A model generated the notes under the pieces. It was not told the DNA's origin. It saw only the letters and a list, made by a program, of their open reading frames with translations, and did no database searches. Below, piece after piece: positions 5,656 through 7,589 of a stretch of DNA of 7,589 bases (the first letter of the stretch is position 1; the number at the start of each line of letters is the position of its first letter). Source of the stretch: Myxococcales bacterium (GTDB lineage Bacteria > Myxococcota > Myxococcia > Myxococcales > Anaeromyxobacteraceae); contig JAJXSQ010000096.1 in assembly GCA_021784495.1 (NCBI GenBank), positions 1 through 7,589 on the forward strand, in the 5' to 3' direction. The position numbers and the translations under genes are program-made.

Positions 5656-7044
5656 ATGCTGAGCTCCGGTCAGCGACCGCCCGGCCCCGTCGGCACGCCC
5701 GGCCCGGCGGCGCCCCTCCCCGGCGAGCCCGGCGCGCCCGGCGCACCGGAGGAGCCGCGCCTCGGCCTCCGGGCCAACCTCGCCCAGTTCAGCCTGCTCG
5801 TCGGGGTGAACGCCTTCGTCGGCGCGATGGTCGGGCTGGAGCGCAGCATCCTGCCGGCGATCGCCGAGCAGGACTTCCGGCTCGCCGCCCGCACCGCGGT
5901 GCTGTCCTTCATCGTCGTGTTCGGGGTGACCAAGGCGGCCACCAACTACCTGGCCGGGCGCCTCTCGGACGCGGTGGGGCGCAAGTCGGTCCTGGTCGCC
6001 GGCTGGCTGGTGGCGGCGCCCGTGCCCTTCCTGCTCATGTGGGCCCCGACCTGGGGCTGGGTGCTGGTGGCCAACGCCTTCCTCGGCGTGAGCCAGGGGC
6101 TCACCTGGTCGACCACGGTGATCATGAAGATCGACCTCGCCGGGCCGGCGCGGCGCGGGCTGGCCATGGGGCTCAACGAGTTCGCGGGCTACCTCGCGGT
6201 GGCGCTCTCGGCGCTGGCCACCGGGCAGGTGGCGGCGGCGTACGGGCTGCGGCCGCAGCCCTTCTACCTGGGCGTCGGCTTCGTCGCCGCCGGGCTGGGG
6301 CTGTCGGCGCTGCTGGTCCGCGAGACCCGCGGCCACGCGCGGCGCGAGGCGACCGAGCACGGGACCGGGGCGCCGGCGCCGTCGGCGCGCGAGGTGTTCC
6401 TCAGGACCTCGTTCACCGATCGTGACCTCTCGGCGGTGAGCCAGGCCGGGCTGGTGAACAACCTGAACGACGGGATGGCCTGGGGGCTCTTCCCCCTGGT
6501 CTTCGCGGCGGCGGGGGTGTCGATCGAGCGGATCGGGTGGCTGGCGGCCGTCTACCCGGGCGTCTGGGGCGTGGGGCAGCTGGTCACCGGCGCGCTCTCG
6601 GATCGGATCGGCCGCAAGCGGCTCATCGTCGCCGGGATGTGGGTGCAGGCCGCGGGGATCGCGGTGGTGGTCCGCTCCTCCTCCTTCGCCGGGTTCGCCG
6701 CCGGGGGCGCGCTGCTCGGCGTCGGGACCGCCATGGTCTACCCCACGCTGCTCGCCGCCATCGGCGACGTCGCGCACCCGGCCTGGCGTGCCTCGTCGGT
6801 GGGGGTCTACCGGCTCTGGCGCGACCTCGGGTACGCGGTGGGGGCGCTCCTCTCCGGCGCGGCGGCCGACGCCTTCGGCGTCCCGGTCGCCATCTGGCTG
6901 GTCGCCGCCCTCACCTTCGCCTCGGGCGTGGTGGTCGCGGTGCGGCTGCGCGAGACGCGGCGGCCTCACGGCGCGCGGCACCCCGCACCGCCCCTCTCCG
7001 GCGCCGCGCCGGCGGCGGATGCCCCGCGCCCCCCTCCCTGCTAG
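5656..7044 (+). CDS. Major facilitator superfamily transporter
   Basis: A 462-residue inner-membrane transporter of the MFS fold with about twelve hydrophobic segments in two halves. The first motif A is GRLSDAVGRK (101-110) between helices 2 and 3, and its copy GALSDRIGRK (312-321) lies between helices 8 and 9, the hallmark of internal duplication. A polar central loop (about 222-260) separates the halves. The first ~38 residues are Pro/Gly-rich and hydrophilic, and the C-terminal ~30 residues are also Pro/Ala-rich; both should be cytoplasmic. Well-preserved segments such as SQGLTWSTTVIMKID (146-160) and GLNEFAGY (172-179) suggest a conserved family, but I cannot name the substrate. A TTG at 5650 is in frame six bases upstream, but the ATG is preferred because the TACTCT hexamer would then be correctly placed. 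Neighbours are a nucleoside phosphorylase and a glycine-oxidase-like gene; a link in substrate is not shown. Confidence 0.95.
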   Translation: MLSSGQRPPGPVGTPGPAAPLPGEPGAPGAPEEPRLGLRANLAQFSLLVGVNAFVGAMVGLERSILPAIAEQDFRLAARTAVLSFIVVFGVTKAATNYLAGRLSDAVGRKSVLVAGWLVAAPVPFLLMWAPTWGWVLVANAFLGVSQGLTWSTTVIMKIDLAGPARRGLAMGLNEFAGYLAVALSALATGQVAAAYGLRPQPFYLGVGFVAAGLGLSALLVRETRGHARREATEHGTGAPAPSAREVFLRTSFTDRDLSAVSQAGLVNNLNDGMAWGLFPLVFAAAGVSIERIGWLAAVYPGVWGVGQLVTGALSDRIGRKRLIVAGMWVQAAGIAVVVRSSSFAGFAAGGALLGVGTAMVYPTLLAAIGDVAHPAWRASSVGVYRLWRDLGYAVGALLSGAAADAFGVPVAIWLVAALTFASGVVVAVRLRETRRPHGARHPAPPLSGAAPAADAPRPPPC

Positions 7045-7047
7045 GCT
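7042..7047 (+). promoter_or_regulatory. Putative -10 hexamer of the FAD oxidoreductase gene
   Basis: TAGGCT ends eight bases before the ATG at 7056. Its first three bases are the TAG stop codon of the MFS gene. It matches the TAnnnT pattern seen before other genes in the window. The stop codon would supply TA here in any case, which weakens it as independent evidence. No -35 box is evident within the MFS 3' end. Confidence 0.3.
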
Positions 7048-7055
7048 GCGCCGCC

Positions 7056-7589
7056 ATGAACGCGGACGTGGTGGTGATCGGCGCCGGCGTGCAGGGCTGC
7101 GCGGTGGCGCTGCGGCTGGCCCAGGCCGGGCTCGACGTGGCGCTCCTGGAGCGGTCGATCCCCGGCGCCGAGGCGTCGAGCGCCGCCGGCGGCATCCTCT
7201 CCCCGGGCGTCGAGGCGCTCGAGCCCGGGCCGTTCCACGCGCTCGGCCGCGCCTCGCTCGCGCGCTACCGGGCCTTCGTGGAGGAGCTGGAGGCGCTCAC
7301 CGGGCTCGGCTGCGGCTGGCGGGGCGGCGGCACGCTCGAGGTGGCGCTCGACGACACCCACGCCCAGCTCCTCGCCGGCCGGGCCGCGCGGCTCGAGCGG
7401 GCCGGCCTGCCGGTGGAGGTGGTGGACGACGCCGCGCTCCGGGCGCTCGAGCCGGCCGTCTCGCCGGAGGCGCGCGGGGCGCTCTGGTTCGCCGACGAGG
7501 CCTCGGTCGATCCCCGCCTCCTCGGCCGGGCGCTCTCCATCGCCGCCGCCCGGGCCGGGGTGCGGATCGTGACCGGCCAGGTGCGCGCC
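7056..7589 (+). CDS. thiO: FAD-dependent oxidoreductase, glycine oxidase (ThiO)-like, 3' truncated
   Basis: The first 178 residues of a D-amino-acid-oxidase-family flavoprotein; the frame is open to the window edge. The N-terminal Rossmann motif is VVVIGAGVQGCAVAL with GxGxxG at G9-G14, and E32 at the end of the second strand is the usual ribose-binding acid of FAD proteins. PGAEASSAAGGILSP (36-50) corresponds to the ThiO pattern EASxAAxGML near the flavin. The order that follows, FVEELEALTGL (70-80), GGGTLEVALDD (86-96), LRALEPAVSPEARGALWF (about 128-145) and ASVDPRLLGRAL (149-160), fits glycine oxidase ThiO, which makes iminoglycine for the thiamine thiazole ring. A related deaminating oxidase is possible, since the substrate-binding C-terminal half is missing. 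The start is 11 bases after the MFS stop codon, so co-transcription with the MFS gene is possible. Full-length members are about 350-380 residues, so roughly half is present. Confidence 0.85.
   Translation, partial: MNADVVVIGAGVQGCAVALRLAQAGLDVALLERSIPGAEASSAAGGILSPGVEALEPGPFHALGRASLARYRAFVEELEALTGLGCGWRGGGTLEVALDDTHAQLLAGRAARLERAGLPVEVVDDAALRALEPAVSPEARGALWFADEASVDPRLLGRALSIAAARAGVRIVTGQVRA

Overview
The window is a very GC-rich stretch (roughly three quarters G+C or more by eye) with strong third-position GC bias. It carries ordinary bacterial chromosomal genes and no phage, plasmid or insertion-sequence genes. Composition and protein style suggest a high-GC member of the Myxococcota, for example an Anaeromyxobacter-like organism. 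That is an inference from feel, not from a search.

Layout, left to right: (1) a plus-strand pair in which a DHH/DHHA1-type phosphoesterase overlaps a single-domain response regulator by four bases; (2) a 653-bp gene-poor stretch with a perfect 18-bp palindrome and a cluster of five ~25-bp repeats; (3) a minus-strand Y-family DNA polymerase IV (dinB); (4) a 409-bp divergent intergenic region with an 87-bp tandem repeat array and, at its right edge, a promoter and operator-like palindrome for (5) a plus-strand TetR-family regulator; (6) a 185-bp gap with a 44-bp direct repeat; (7) a nucleoside phosphorylase-family gene; (8) an MFS transporter; (9) the first 178 codons of a FAD-dependent glycine-oxidase-like (ThiO-type) gene that runs off the window.

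The genes do not form one obvious pathway. The phosphoesterase/receiver pair looks translationally coupled. The TetR gene has a candidate autoregulatory site. Phosphorylase, transporter and oxidase are collinear, but each has its own promoter-like signal.

The least expected pattern is at the starts of genes. All six genes that are not translationally coupled have a TA-initial hexamer (four of them TAnnnT) ending 6 to 14 bases before the start codon, and none has a well-placed Shine-Dalgarno sequence. This suggests leaderless or very short-leader transcripts. The other notable features are that dinB is flanked on both sides by unrelated tandem repeats, the palindromes near 1756 and 3916, and the phosphoesterase/receiver overlap. 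I saw no clearly new multi-gene system.
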